Source: Bradyrhizobium yuanmingense (GTDB lineage Bacteria > Pseudomonadota > Alphaproteobacteria > Rhizobiales > Xanthobacteraceae). Taken from it: 64,000 bases of DNA. The stretch spans positions 124,001 to 188,000 of the forward strand of contig NZ_FMAE01000003.1 of the NCBI RefSeq assembly GCF_900094575.1, read 5' to 3'. This document shows, piece by piece, positions 1-8,879 of the stretch. The notes below the pieces were generated by a model. The model was not told where the DNA came from. It did no database searches and worked only from the letters and a program-made list of their open reading frames with translations. How positions within the stretch are numbered: position 1 is the stretch's first letter; each line of letters begins with the position of its first letter. Both the position numbers and the translations under genes were made by a program.

Positions 1-1701
1 CGTCTTTCCGTCGATCCCGAACGGCCGGAAGGGCGCGGCATGAGCGGCACGGCGTTCCGCACGCGCCAGCCCTGCATCAGCAACGATTATCTCAACGACG
101 ACCGCGTCCGTGTCTTCCACCCCATCGTGCGCGCGGACGGCGCGCGGTCGGGCGCCGCGTTTCCGCTCATCGTGCACGACCAGGCGGTCGGCGTCATGAT
201 CTACATGTCGACCGAACCGGCGACCTTCACGCCCGAATTCGTCGAGCTGTTGCAGCGCCTCGCCGACAACGTCTCCTTCGCGATGGAGAACTTCGATCGC
301 GCCGACGAGAAGAACAAGGCCGACGAGCGCATCGAATACCTCGCCTCGCACGACAGCCTGACCGATCTGCCGAACCGCGAGACCTTCAACGCCCTGCTGC
401 GCGAGGCGATCGATGCGGCGCAACGCCACGATCACCGCTTTGCGGTGCTGTTCATCGACCTCGACCGCTTCAAGGTCATCAACGATTCGCTGGGTCACGA
501 GGCGGGCGACCTGCTCCTGCTCGAGGTGGCGAACCGTCTGCGCGGCGCCCTGCGGGCGAGCGACGTGGTCGCGCGCCTCGGCGGCGACGAGTTCGTGGTG
601 ATCCTCGACCAGTGCGGCGAGATCGAGGACGTCCAGCGCATCGCCACCGGGCTGCTCGCCGCGCTCGCCGAGCCCATGCAGCTGGCCGGCCACGAGTGCC
701 ATTCCACCGCCTCGATCGGCATCGCGATGTATCCGGCCAACGGCTCCGACGCGCAGACGCTGACCAAGAACGCCGACATGGCGATGTACCTCGCCAAGGA
801 GGACGGCAAGAACGGCTATCGCTTCTTCTCCAACGAGGTGAAGACGCAGTCGATCGAGCGGCTGTCGCTGGAGAGCGCGCTGCGCCGCGCGCTGGAGCGC
901 GAGCAGTTCTCGCTCAACTACCAGCCCAAGGTGGACATGGCGACGGGTCAGATCACGGGCGTCGAGGCGCTGCTGCGCTGGACGCATCCCGATCTCGGCA
1001 GCGTCTCGCCGGCACAGTTCATTCCGCTTGCGGAGGAAACCGGGCTGATCGTGCCGATCGGCCGCTGGGTGCTGAAAGAGGCCTGCGCGCAGGCCATGGC
1101 CTGGCAGCGCCGCGGCCTGCTGCCGCTGTCGATGGCGGTCAACCTGTCGCCGCGGCAGTTTGCCGACGAGCATCTGTTGCAGGACGTCGACGAGGCGCTG
1201 GCGGCCTCCGGCATGTCGCCCGTGCTGCTCCAGCTCGAGGTCACCGAGAGCATGATGATGCGCAATGTCGGCCGCGCGCTGAAGGTGCTCGACTCCATCC
1301 AGAGCCGCGGCATCCGTCTCGCCATCGACGATTTCGGCACCGGCTATTCGTCGATGTCGCTGATGAAGCACTTCCCGATCGACACGATCAAGATCGACCG
1401 TTCCTTCGTGCGCGACCTGCCGCAGGATTCGGAGGATCAGGCCATCGCGCAGGCGATCATCAGCATGGGCAAGGCCCTCGGCATGACCGTCGTCGCCGAA
1501 GGCGTCGAGAACGCCGAGCAGGAGGCATTCCTGCGCGCCCATGGCTGCGACGAGATGCAGGGCTTCCTGATCTCCAAGCCGCTGACGGCGCGGCAGATGG
1601 GCGAGCTGCTGCGGCCCATGGCGCTGCCCGTCGCGCCGCCGCTCCAGCCGGAAGCGGCCGACGAAGACGCAGCCTCAGGGCTGAAACGCGCTGTCGTCTG
1701 A
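1..1701 (+). CDS. GAF-GGDEF-EAL cyclic-di-GMP turnover protein (5' end outside window)
   Basis: The reading frame is open from the first base, so the N-terminus is missing. The visible start looks like the end of a GAF-type sensor domain. A diguanylate cyclase domain follows, with an intact GGDEF at bases 580-594 and an RxxD inhibitory-site motif (RASD) five residues before it. The rest is an EAL phosphodiesterase domain with an intact EAL at about base 964 and a conserved DDFGTGYSS segment. Both catalytic motifs are present, so the protein could make or break cyclic-di-GMP; in such hybrids often only one activity dominates. It ends in an Ala/Pro-rich tail and overlaps the convergent small gene by 27 bases. 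The exopolysaccharide genes that follow are a plausible but unproven target of the signal. Confidence 0.93.
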   Translation, partial: RLSVDPERPEGRGMSGTAFRTRQPCISNDYLNDDRVRVFHPIVRADGARSGAAFPLIVHDQAVGVMIYMSTEPATFTPEFVELLQRLADNVSFAMENFDRADEKNKADERIEYLASHDSLTDLPNRETFNALLREAIDAAQRHDHRFAVLFIDLDRFKVINDSLGHEAGDLLLLEVANRLRGALRASDVVARLGGDEFVVILDQCGEIEDVQRIATGLLAALAEPMQLAGHECHSTASIGIAMYPANGSDAQTLTKNADMAMYLAKEDGKNGYRFFSNEVKTQSIERLSLESALRRALEREQFSLNYQPKVDMATGQITGVEALLRWTHPDLGSVSPAQFIPLAEETGLIVPIGRWVLKEACAQAMAWQRRGLLPLSMAVNLSPRQFADEHLLQDVDEALAASGMSPVLLQLEVTESMMMRNVGRALKVLDSIQSRGIRLAIDDFGTGYSSMSLMKHFPIDTIKIDRSFVRDLPQDSEDQAIAQAIISMGKALGMTVVAEGVENAEQEAFLRAHGCDEMQGFLISKPLTARQMGELLRPMALPVAPPLQPEAADEDAASGLKRAVV

Positions 1702-2016
1702 CGGCTGCGGGTGCAGCTCGCGCACCTCGTGCTCTTCCCCCTCGGACTTGCTCGGAAAGTCCTGGGGAGCGGTCAGTGACGTCTGCTCGGTGAACAGCGC
1801 GAGAATGGCGCGCGCGCCCTCGGCGAAGCTCGTCCCTTCGCTCACGTTCAACGCGCAGCAGCTTGTTGCGCTCATCGGCTCCTGGTCGTCGACCACGGCC
1901 ATCGCGGGCCCCCACCACCAGGCGGGCGCGGGCGAACGCTCGTTCTCCGGCACCACATGCCAGCGGACGAACTCCTCCATCACGCGCTCGAATTCCAGGC
2001 GGGCAGCCTGATGCAT
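1675..2016 (-). CDS. Hypothetical protein, 113 aa
   Basis: A small soluble protein of unknown function. It has a Trp-rich centre (AWWWGPAM), a pair of adjacent cysteines (SCC) and an acidic, polar C-terminus; no signal peptide or membrane segment is visible. The composition looks like a real protein rather than an antisense shadow, because most of the gene lies outside the cyclic-di-GMP gene it converges with. I do not recognise a family. The 225 bases between its start and the galE stop contain nothing I can identify. Confidence 0.6.
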   Translation of the reverse strand: MHQAARLEFERVMEEFVRWHVVPENERSPAPAWWWGPAMAVVDDQEPMSATSCCALNVSEGTSFAEGARAILALFTEQTSLTAPQDFPSKSEGEEHEVRELHPQPSDDSAFQP

Positions 2017-2241
2017 GTGGTCGATGCTCCCGGAATCGCGTCCGACGACGGGTCGACACGCTGACTAGATCGTCACGTCGCTCGGAGAAATCGGCTCGTG
2101 CAAGCGAACCGAACCATGAAAGGCCGACGTCGTCGTCGGCAATGCGGAACGTGCGGCTGCCGGCAATGTGCCGACGCAGCCGCGACAAGTCATTCTAGGC
2201 GCTGCAGGGCACGGCAAGCAAGCGATTGGAGCCGCGATTGC

Positions 2242-3234
2242 CTAACGCGGCCTGAACGGATGCGCCTTCTGATGCCAGGCCCAGGCCGTGCGGACGATCG
2301 TCGGTAGGTCGGAGTGACGCGGAACGAAGTTCAGCACCTTTCTTGCAGCAGAGGGATCGGCGACCAGAAAGGTGGGATCGCCGGCGCGGCGCGGCTTGAT
2401 CGTGTGCGGCACCTCGCGCCCGGTCTCCTGCCTGATGGCGTCGAGGATCTCGCGCACGGAAAAGCCGGAGCCGGTGCCGAGATTGAAGCTGCCGCCGGCA
2501 TGGCCTTGCTCCAGAAGCCTCAAGGCCGCCACATGCGCCGCCGCAAGGTCCGTGACGTGGATGTAGTCGCGGATCGCGGTGCCGTCGGGCGTGTCGTAAT
2601 CGTCGCCGAACACCGCGAACTCGACATGGCCCTGAAGCGCCATCATCGCGCGGGGAATGAGGTGGGTTTCGTTGTCGCGCAGCTCGCCGATGCCGCCCGC
2701 CGGATCGGCGCCGCTGGCGTTGAAATAGCGCAGGCAGAACGCGCCGAAGCCATAGGCCGTGCGGTAGTCGGCGAGCATGCGCTCGATCATCAATTTCGAC
2801 GCGCCGTAAGGATTGATCGGCGCGCAAGGAAAGTCTTCCGGCAGCGCCTTGGAATCGGCGTTGCCGTAGACGGCGCCGGTCGAGGAGAACACGATGCGAT
2901 GGCAGCCCGCGTTGCGCATCGCCTGCAGCAGCGACAGCGTGCCCTGAACGTTGTTGATGTAATATTTCTGCGGGTCGGTCATGGATTCCCCGACGAGGCT
3001 CGCCGCCGCGAAATGCATCACCGCCGCGATCTTGTGGTCGGCGAAGGCGCGCGCCAGCGCCGCGCCGTCGAGCAGATCGCCCGTCACCAGCGGGCCGGAT
3101 ACGAAGCTGCGATGACCTGTCGAGAGATTGTCATAAACGACGGGCTGATAGCCGGCGGCGGACAATGCACGGCAGGCATGCGAGCCAATATAGCCAGCGC
3201 CCCCGGTGACGAGGACGGTCGGTCGGTCGGTCAT
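2242..3234 (-). CDS. galE: UDP-glucose 4-epimerase
   Basis: This interconverts UDP-glucose and UDP-galactose, supplying galactosyl donors for surface polysaccharide. It is an extended short-chain dehydrogenase of 330 residues, the usual length. An NAD-binding GGAGYIGSH motif lies at the N-terminus, the catalytic Ser is in SSTGAVYG and the YGASK motif supplies Tyr and Lys; the SVREIL segment near the C-terminus is typical of GalE. It is the last gene of a minus-strand run, 19 bases after the TagA-type glycosyltransferase, so it is probably co-transcribed with it and the chain-length gene. Confidence 0.95.
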   Translation of the reverse strand: MTDRPTVLVTGGAGYIGSHACRALSAAGYQPVVYDNLSTGHRSFVSGPLVTGDLLDGAALARAFADHKIAAVMHFAAASLVGESMTDPQKYYINNVQGTLSLLQAMRNAGCHRIVFSSTGAVYGNADSKALPEDFPCAPINPYGASKLMIERMLADYRTAYGFGAFCLRYFNASGADPAGGIGELRDNETHLIPRAMMALQGHVEFAVFGDDYDTPDGTAIRDYIHVTDLAAAHVAALRLLEQGHAGGSFNLGTGSGFSVREILDAIRQETGREVPHTIKPRRAGDPTFLVADPSAARKVLNFVPRHSDLPTIVRTAWAWHQKAHPFRPR

Positions 3235-3253
3235 GTCGTATTCTGCTCTTCTC

Positions 3254-4057
3254 TTAACGGAGGGGCCGGTTGCGGCTGAAGAGAAGATAGAGCGCGCGGG
3301 GGTTGGTGGTCAAATAACGCCAGAGCAGACGGCGCGGCTCGAGCAAGGTGCGCCAGGCCCATTCGAGCCCGATCTTCTGCATCCATTGCGGCGCGCGGGA
3401 ACGACTGCCTGACAAGAAGTTGAACAATCCGCCGGATGTCTTGATGACGCCAACATTGGTCAGATGCGGCGTGAATTCCTTCACGAATGCCTGTTCGTTG
3501 GGCACACCGAGCGCGACCCACAGATAGTCCGGTGCCAGGGCGTTGATCTCCTCGACCTTGGCACGCAGCGCCTCGCCGCGCAGATAGCCGTGGCTGTGCC
3601 CGACGATTTTGAGACGTGGATACATTTTCTGGACGTTCGCGACCGCCGCGGCGTTCTCGGCCTCGCTTGCGCCGAACATGTAGAAGGTGCGGCCGGCGGC
3701 TTCGGCCTTGCGCGCGACGACGTGGAACAGGTCCGTGGTTGCGACGCGCTCCGGCAGCGGGAACCAGGATTGCAGCTTTGAAGCGGCGACCAGCGGCTGT
3801 CCGTCGGCGTTGATCAAATCGGCGGCACGGAACAGCTGCTCGGTCTGCGGCTCGGTCGAGCAGCGCGCCAGCACCTCGCCATTGGCCGAGGTCAGGAACA
3901 GCGGACGGCCGATGCGATGGTCGGGATTCGTCGCCTCGATCATGAAATCGGCGGTCTCTTCCAGGTCGATCGCGGCCATGCGAAGTCCGCCGACGGTGAT
4001 TCTCGGCACCTCGGCAGTTGCTGCCCGTCCGTCGAGGTTGACGCGGCGCTCAAGCAT
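3254..4057 (-). CDS. WecG/TagA/CpsF-family glycosyltransferase
   Basis: A cytoplasmic GT26-family enzyme of 267 residues. The family transfers a sugar (ManNAc, ManNAcA or glucose/glucuronate) to a lipid-linked acceptor in cell-wall or exopolysaccharide assembly. Visible family features are LTSANGEVL, the ADGQPLV segment carrying the catalytic Asp, ERVATTDL, and the basic GLEWAWRTLLEPRR C-terminal region that contacts membrane. Its start overlaps the end of the upstream chain-length gene by 8 bases, which indicates translational coupling, and galE follows 19 bases later. The sugar transferred cannot be read from the sequence. Confidence 0.92.
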   Translation of the reverse strand: MLERRVNLDGRAATAEVPRITVGGLRMAAIDLEETADFMIEATNPDHRIGRPLFLTSANGEVLARCSTEPQTEQLFRAADLINADGQPLVAASKLQSWFPLPERVATTDLFHVVARKAEAAGRTFYMFGASEAENAAAVANVQKMYPRLKIVGHSHGYLRGEALRAKVEEINALAPDYLWVALGVPNEQAFVKEFTPHLTNVGVIKTSGGLFNFLSGSRSRAPQWMQKIGLEWAWRTLLEPRRLLWRYLTTNPRALYLLFSRNRPLR

Positions 4058-6425
4058 ATTGTCTGCCTCGCTGGCGCGTTTGCATTGCAGGGGTGAGCTC
4101 GTCGAGCACGACGCCGACGAGCTTGCGCTCGGCCGGGCCGAGCGCGGCCAGGATCTCTTCCAGGCTGTCGTTGACGTCGAGGCTGGTCGGCAGCACGGCC
4201 ACCAGCGAGTCGATGTCCTCGAGCAGCTTGCGGCCGCCGGCCGCGAGCGGAATGGCCGGGCCGTCGAGGATCACGAGATCATAGCCGCCCGCGGAATGGG
4301 CCTGCACAATCGCCTTGTGGATGGCATCGGCGGCTTTGCCGGCGTCGCCTTCGGCGGCCGGCAGCACCGAGATGCCGTTGACCGTCTTGATCTCGCGCGC
4401 GTCCTTGCTGCCGATCGAGAGCCAGCCGAGCCTGCTCGGCTCGCTCTTGCCGGGACGGATGACCCTGTTCGTGAGCGAGCGCGCCTGATGGTCGGCATCG
4501 ATCATCAGCACGCGGGCGCCGTCGCGTGCGGCCGCCAGCGCGAAGTTCAGCGCGGCCACGCTGCGGCCGCTGGTCTTGCCGGTGCCGACGAGCGCGACGA
4601 CCGGCATCGCGTTGCCGCCGGCGCGCCGCGTCACCGCGGCGCGCATGTCGCGCCAGGCGTTGAGCAAGCTCGTCATGGGAAAGCCGGGGCGCAGCGTCGG
4701 CCAACCCAGCCGCGTGAGATCGACGCCGCCGCCGGTGGGAAGTATGGCGCCGAGCGTATGGATGACGTCGGCCTCCTGGAAGCGTGCGATCAGCGGCTTC
4801 TCGATCATTGGCTGCTCGACCATCGAAGGCTGCAGCGGGGGCGCGGCGAGCTCCGGCATCGACGGCGCAGCTTCAGGAGCGCGCGGGGCCTGGCGCGGCT
4901 GAGCAACCTCTGCAGCGCGCGGGAGCTCCGGTGCTCGGGACGCCTGCGGCGCTGGCGAGCGCTCACGCCGGGCGGGTGTCGGCGTCGCGGGCGCGGCTGC
5001 ACCGGCGAAAAGCAAATCTGCAACGACGAACCAGCTCGATGCTGCGATCGCCCCGAAGATGAAGCCGATCATGGCGAACAGGCTCATGGCCGGCGGGAAC
5101 GAGCGCCGCTGCGGCACAGTCGCCTCGCCGATGACGCGGGCGGCCGAGGTGTTCAGGCTCTCCTGCTCCTCGGTCTCGCGGGAGCGCTTGAGAAAGGACT
5201 GATAGACGTCACGGCTTGCGTCGGCCTCGCGCTCGAGCTCGCGCAGGCGCACGGCGGCCTGGCTGAGCTGAACGCTCTGCCGCTTCTGCGCTTCCAGCGC
5301 GCGGTTGAGCGAGGCCTCGAAGTCGCGGGCGCGCGTCAGATCGTTCTTGGCGGACTGGGCGAAGCGGTCGATCTCCTCGTTGATGGTGCGCTTGAGGTCC
5401 TCGACCTGCTTCTCGGTCTGGCGCAGCGCCGGATGGCGCGGGCCGAGCTCACCGGCCTGCTCCGCATATTTCTTCCGGGCGTCGGCATATTGCGCGCGCA
5501 AATTCGCAATGGTCGGCGATTGCAGCGCCTCCGGAATCGCGCCGGCATCGGCAGCGGTGCGGCGGCTCGCCTCGATCTGGTCGAGCCGCGCCTGCGCGTC
5601 CATCGTCGCCGCGCGGGCCGCGGAAAGCCGCTGGTTGCTGGCGGAGAGCTGCTGATCGCTGATCAGCGCATCCTGGGTGCCGACGAAATTGTTCTGGGCT
5701 TTGTAGGTCGCCAGCGCGGTCTCGGCGTTACGCAGCCGGTCGCGCAGCTCCTTCAGACGGCTGGAGAGATCGTTGGTGGCGCGCCGTGCCGCCGAAGCCT
5801 GCGACTTGCGGGACTCGGCGAGATAGGCATTGGTCAGCGTGTTGGCGAGCATCGCCGCCTTGGCGGGATCCGTCGACCAGACCTCGATGTCGACGATGAA
5901 GCTCTTCTCGGTTTTGCGGATCGCGATGTGCTTGTTCAACGCATCGAGCGCCGCGAGCTCCACTTCCCTCTTCTCCGCAGCGGAGGGCGCGCGCGGTTGC
6001 AGGCCGATCAGGCCGAGCAGCGACGACATCAGGCTCCCAGCCTCACCGCCTCCGAATTCCGGATCCTTGTCGAGGCCGGCCTGCTGGATCACCTGGAGCA
6101 GCACGCTGTTGGAGGTGATCAGGCGCGCCTGACTCTCCACCACCATGGCCATGCCGGTGACGTCCTGGGCCCGGGGCGTGAGCTCGCGGTCGACGAGCTG
6201 AAGCTCGCGCGGGTCGACATAGAGCTGAGCGGTGGCGGTGTAGCGGGGCGTCACGCTCTTGCCGATCGTGACGGCAAGCGCCGCACCGAGCAGGGCGGCC
6301 GCGGCGATCGCGACCTTCCGCCGCCAGAGCAGATTGGCGAGCTCCAGCACGTTGAAGCCGGCCTGAGGCTTCCGTTGCGCGGCCTCCGGTCTGGCTCGAT
6401 CGATCGGCTGGCTATAATCAAGCAT
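4050..6425 (-). CDS. Wzz/GumC-like polysaccharide chain-length / export protein with C-terminal ATPase-like domain
   Basis: This 791-residue inner-membrane protein is expected to set polymer length and couple polymerisation to export. It has an N-terminal Wzz domain with a first membrane segment near residue 40, a long coiled-coil periplasmic region (about 200-400), a second membrane segment near 455, a Pro/Ala-rich linker, and a C-terminal BY-kinase-like domain from about residue 605. That domain keeps a Walker A'-like VLMIDADH, but its P-loop reads GTGKTSGRS rather than the usual GxGKS/T, and the C-terminus has one Tyr instead of a Tyr cluster. It probably lacks normal autokinase activity. 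It is first in the run with the TagA-type gene and galE. Confidence 0.9.
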   Translation of the reverse strand: MLDYSQPIDRARPEAAQRKPQAGFNVLELANLLWRRKVAIAAAALLGAALAVTIGKSVTPRYTATAQLYVDPRELQLVDRELTPRAQDVTGMAMVVESQARLITSNSVLLQVIQQAGLDKDPEFGGGEAGSLMSSLLGLIGLQPRAPSAAEKREVELAALDALNKHIAIRKTEKSFIVDIEVWSTDPAKAAMLANTLTNAYLAESRKSQASAARRATNDLSSRLKELRDRLRNAETALATYKAQNNFVGTQDALISDQQLSASNQRLSAARAATMDAQARLDQIEASRRTAADAGAIPEALQSPTIANLRAQYADARKKYAEQAGELGPRHPALRQTEKQVEDLKRTINEEIDRFAQSAKNDLTRARDFEASLNRALEAQKRQSVQLSQAAVRLRELEREADASRDVYQSFLKRSRETEEQESLNTSAARVIGEATVPQRRSFPPAMSLFAMIGFIFGAIAASSWFVVADLLFAGAAAPATPTPARRERSPAPQASRAPELPRAAEVAQPRQAPRAPEAAPSMPELAAPPLQPSMVEQPMIEKPLIARFQEADVIHTLGAILPTGGGVDLTRLGWPTLRPGFPMTSLLNAWRDMRAAVTRRAGGNAMPVVALVGTGKTSGRSVAALNFALAAARDGARVLMIDADHQARSLTNRVIRPGKSEPSRLGWLSIGSKDAREIKTVNGISVLPAAEGDAGKAADAIHKAIVQAHSAGGYDLVILDGPAIPLAAGGRKLLEDIDSLVAVLPTSLDVNDSLEEILAALGPAERKLVGVVLDELTPAMQTRQRGRQYA

Positions 6426-6716
6426 GATCCCCAGCTTTCATTCCAAGTGCCGCGGGCTGAGGGGTTACTCTTCGCTTTACGCCACGCACCCGGGATATAG
6501 GTGCCCAATCAACGCAACAGGGAAAATTAACCATACTCATTGAGGGACTATTCACCGAAATGGCAAACAAAGCGTTTAAGCGCATGCCATCCCTCGGCGC
6601 GTCCCTATGACGCCCGCGATACCCGCCGCTTCCAGGAATTAACGGTTCGTTACCGCGCGCAGCATGGCTGCGAGCCGTCGTTCGTCCGTTGGTGGGCCGC
6701 GCACGTGCCATCGCCG
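6426..6716. other. Intergenic region upstream of the chain-length gene (291 bases)
   Basis: This gap separates two minus-strand polysaccharide genes and should hold the promoter of the wzz-tagA-galE run. It is less GC-rich than the flanking genes, as promoters here usually are. I found no convincing -35/-10 pair, operator palindrome or small gene; a 97-residue frame across it is not credible as protein. Confidence 0.4.
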
Positions 6717-7517
6717 TCAGATCCTCCGAAGGATGACGTGATAGTCGCCGCGGCGGACGTCGGTGCCGCGCGGCAGCACGGCATTGAGCACCGCGGCGCC
6801 GGCGTCGACCAGGGCCGCAACCAGCGGCTTGCGCCGGCGCATCTCGGGATAGCGCGGACTCTCGACCTCACGACGATAGATCATCTCGAGGCCGTTGGCG
6901 GCCGCGAATGCTTCCAGCCGGGGCAGCGTCACCAGCGGATGGAAGAACGTCGGGAACGGCGGCTCGCCCGGCAGGCCGGCGTCCTTGATGCCGCGGACGT
7001 GCCGGTAGAACCAGACGTGAAACCAGTGCGGCGAATATTTGGTGACGACCCCGGAGAGCGAGCGCGGATTCGGTGCGCCGATCAGGATCATCCCGCCGCG
7101 CCTCAGCGCATCGCGGAAGTTCAAGAGCGCGGCGTCGACATGGGGCAAGTGCTCGATGACGTTGTAGCAGATCACGAGATCGAAGGTCTCGCGGGCGAAG
7201 CTGTAGGTCTGGACGTCGCCGAGGATCGCCTCGTCGGCGTAGGTGTTGTTGCGGACCTGGTCCTCGTCGATGTCGACCACGGTGACCTTGCTGCGGCTCA
7301 GCAATTCCGGTGGCAGAACGCTGCACGAGCCGCCGCCCGCCTCATAGATCGCGAGGCGGCCCTGCGGCAGCTCGCGGCACAGCACGTCGTGGACGGCGAG
7401 CAGGCTGTCGCGGGCTTCGCCCGGAACGAGATCATGGAGCGCCTCGGCATATGGTGCAGCCGCGGGGAATTGGATCGCCGTGGCTGTCGCGAAATCGATC
7501 GGGGCTGGCTTGTTCAT
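6717..7517 (-). CDS. Class I SAM-dependent methyltransferase
   Basis: A 266-residue protein with a Rossmann-type methyltransferase core: the SAM-binding motif I region IYEAGGGSCSVL, an acidic VVDIDEDQ at the end of strand 2, FDLVICYNVIEHLPH for motif II/III, and GGMILIGAPNP for motif IV. Its place among glycosyltransferases suggests it O-methylates a sugar of the same polysaccharide or its lipid carrier, though the substrate is not readable. It is transcribed away from the plus-strand glycosyltransferase, and the 322-base gap between them holds a perfect palindrome. Confidence 0.85.
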   Translation of the reverse strand: MNKPAPIDFATATAIQFPAAAPYAEALHDLVPGEARDSLLAVHDVLCRELPQGRLAIYEAGGGSCSVLPPELLSRSKVTVVDIDEDQVRNNTYADEAILGDVQTYSFARETFDLVICYNVIEHLPHVDAALLNFRDALRRGGMILIGAPNPRSLSGVVTKYSPHWFHVWFYRHVRGIKDAGLPGEPPFPTFFHPLVTLPRLEAFAAANGLEMIYRREVESPRYPEMRRRKPLVAALVDAGAAVLNAVLPRGTDVRRGDYHVILRRI

Positions 7518-7839
7518 GGATTCTGACCGCGCTTGTTCTATTCAAATTTACAGGAAAAAATGCGCCTGCCCGAAGAGCAAATCCGATGCCGCACCGTCTC
7601 ACCGGTCGCAGTGCTTACGGCCCGGTTAATGCGCATGCGCATTAACTACGGTATTGTTCATGTTGGAGCGTTGTCGGCGCATGGACCGCCAATTGCAGCA
7701 CGACGCGCGGCGAACTTGGTGGCTATGTACCGCGCGGCAGCCGTTCATTTTGAGACGCATCTGTCCCGCGGCGATGTGCCGTCGTGGGACGCGCGATCGA
7801 AGCAGGGCTTTTTCAATACATCTCGGACATCTAGACCTC
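7518..7839. other. Divergent intergenic region of the polysaccharide locus (322 bases)
   Basis: This is the control region between the methyltransferase (minus) and a GT2 glycosyltransferase (plus). It is AT-richer than its flanks and contains a perfect 22-base palindrome listed separately. An in-frame upstream extension of the GT2 frame to 7654 runs across it, but the extension is rich in Arg, Cys and His and unlike the family, so I treat the region as non-coding. Confidence 0.5.
7625..7646. promoter_or_regulatory. Perfect 22-base palindrome, probable operator
   Basis: GTTAATGCGCA is followed immediately by its exact reverse complement, with no spacer and no mismatch. It lies between two divergently transcribed polysaccharide genes, 108 bases before the methyltransferase start and 194 bases before the GT2 start. 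A palindrome of this length and symmetry is typical of a dimeric repressor site; the regulator is unknown. Confidence 0.55.
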
Positions 7840-8868
7840 ATGACATTGATCCCGACAGACTTGTCTGCGGCGCGCATCTCGGATGCCGTGCGCGATCCCA
7901 ACCGCGAGATCGTGGCGAGCTCTCGCGTCATCGACCTGTCGGTCGGCATCGTCGTCTGCGTTCCCTGCTTCCGTCGTCCGCAACACCTGCGCCTGACGCT
8001 GGAGTCGCTCGCGAACCAGCGCACCCCGCGCTCCTTTGCCGTCGTCATGGTCGAGAACGATGCGGTGCGGCGTGAAAGCGCGCCGGTTGCCGTGGAGTTT
8101 CTGGCCCGTGGAAGGCTCCAGGGCGTCTGCCTCATCGAGAAGCGGCAGGGGAACTGCCAGGCGATCAATGCTGCCTTCGAGACGGCGCAGCAGCTGTTTC
8201 CCGCCGCCACCCGTTTCCTGATGATCGACGACGACGAGATCGCATCAAGCGACTGGCTCGAACTGATGGTCCGCACCGCGGAGGCGACCGGCGCCGAAGT
8301 GGTTGGCGGGCCGGTGCTGCCGGTCTTCGACGACGACAGCAAGCCCTGGCTTTCGCGTCATCCCGCCTTCTGTCCCGCCTACGACTACAGCGGTGCGGTG
8401 CCGCTGATCTACGGCTGCGGCAATTGCCTGATCACGCGGGCCGCCTTCGAGCGGTTCGACCGTCCCGCGTTCGACCTGCGCTTCAATTTTCTTGGCGGCG
8501 GCGATTGCGATTTCTTCGTGCGGTGCCGTGACGCCGGTATGCTGTTCCACTGGACGGCGGAGGCCGTCATCACCGAGACCGTGCCGCGTAGCCGCACCAG
8601 CCTCGGCTGGATCGCAAAGCGCGGCTTGCGCATCGGCGCGATCAATTATCGTGTGCAGTACAAAGCCGCCCCGAGCGCAGCAGCGCGGGCGCGGGTGTTT
8701 GCGCAGATGCTGGGCCGCTTGCCGCTGTCGCTGCTTCGCGCCGCCGCCTTGTTGCCGTCGTCGAAAGCCGTCGTCGCGATGCATCCCGTGATGGTTGCGT
8801 TTGGCGCCGCCCTGGCGGCCCTCGGCCTCGAGCCGAAGCCTTACGAGGCCTCGAAGATCGCGTCCTGA
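7840..8868 (+). CDS. Family 2 glycosyltransferase
   Basis: A GT-A fold enzyme of 342 residues that should add a sugar from a nucleotide donor to the growing polysaccharide. The N-terminal donor-binding region reads VGIVVCVPCFRRPQHL, the metal-binding acidic motif is MIDDDE, and an acceptor-side GGGDCDFF motif stands where GT2 enzymes carry their catalytic acidic pair. I chose the ATG at 7840 because upstream in-frame residues are low-quality; no strong ribosome-binding site is visible, so the start is uncertain. It is followed by a convergent GT2 gene. Confidence 0.85.
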   Translation: MTLIPTDLSAARISDAVRDPNREIVASSRVIDLSVGIVVCVPCFRRPQHLRLTLESLANQRTPRSFAVVMVENDAVRRESAPVAVEFLARGRLQGVCLIEKRQGNCQAINAAFETAQQLFPAATRFLMIDDDEIASSDWLELMVRTAEATGAEVVGGPVLPVFDDDSKPWLSRHPAFCPAYDYSGAVPLIYGCGNCLITRAAFERFDRPAFDLRFNFLGGGDCDFFVRCRDAGMLFHWTAEAVITETVPRSRTSLGWIAKRGLRIGAINYRVQYKAAPSAAARARVFAQMLGRLPLSLLRAAALLPSSKAVVAMHPVMVAFGAALAALGLEPKPYEASKIAS

Positions 8869-8879
8869 CGCGGCGAGGA

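Noticed and set aside
3687..6500. 937-codon plus-strand open frame opposite the Wzz-like gene
   Set aside because: It is an antisense frame kept open by GC-rich codon bias; the translation is rich in Arg, Gly and His with no domain, and the minus-strand gene has clear Wzz features.
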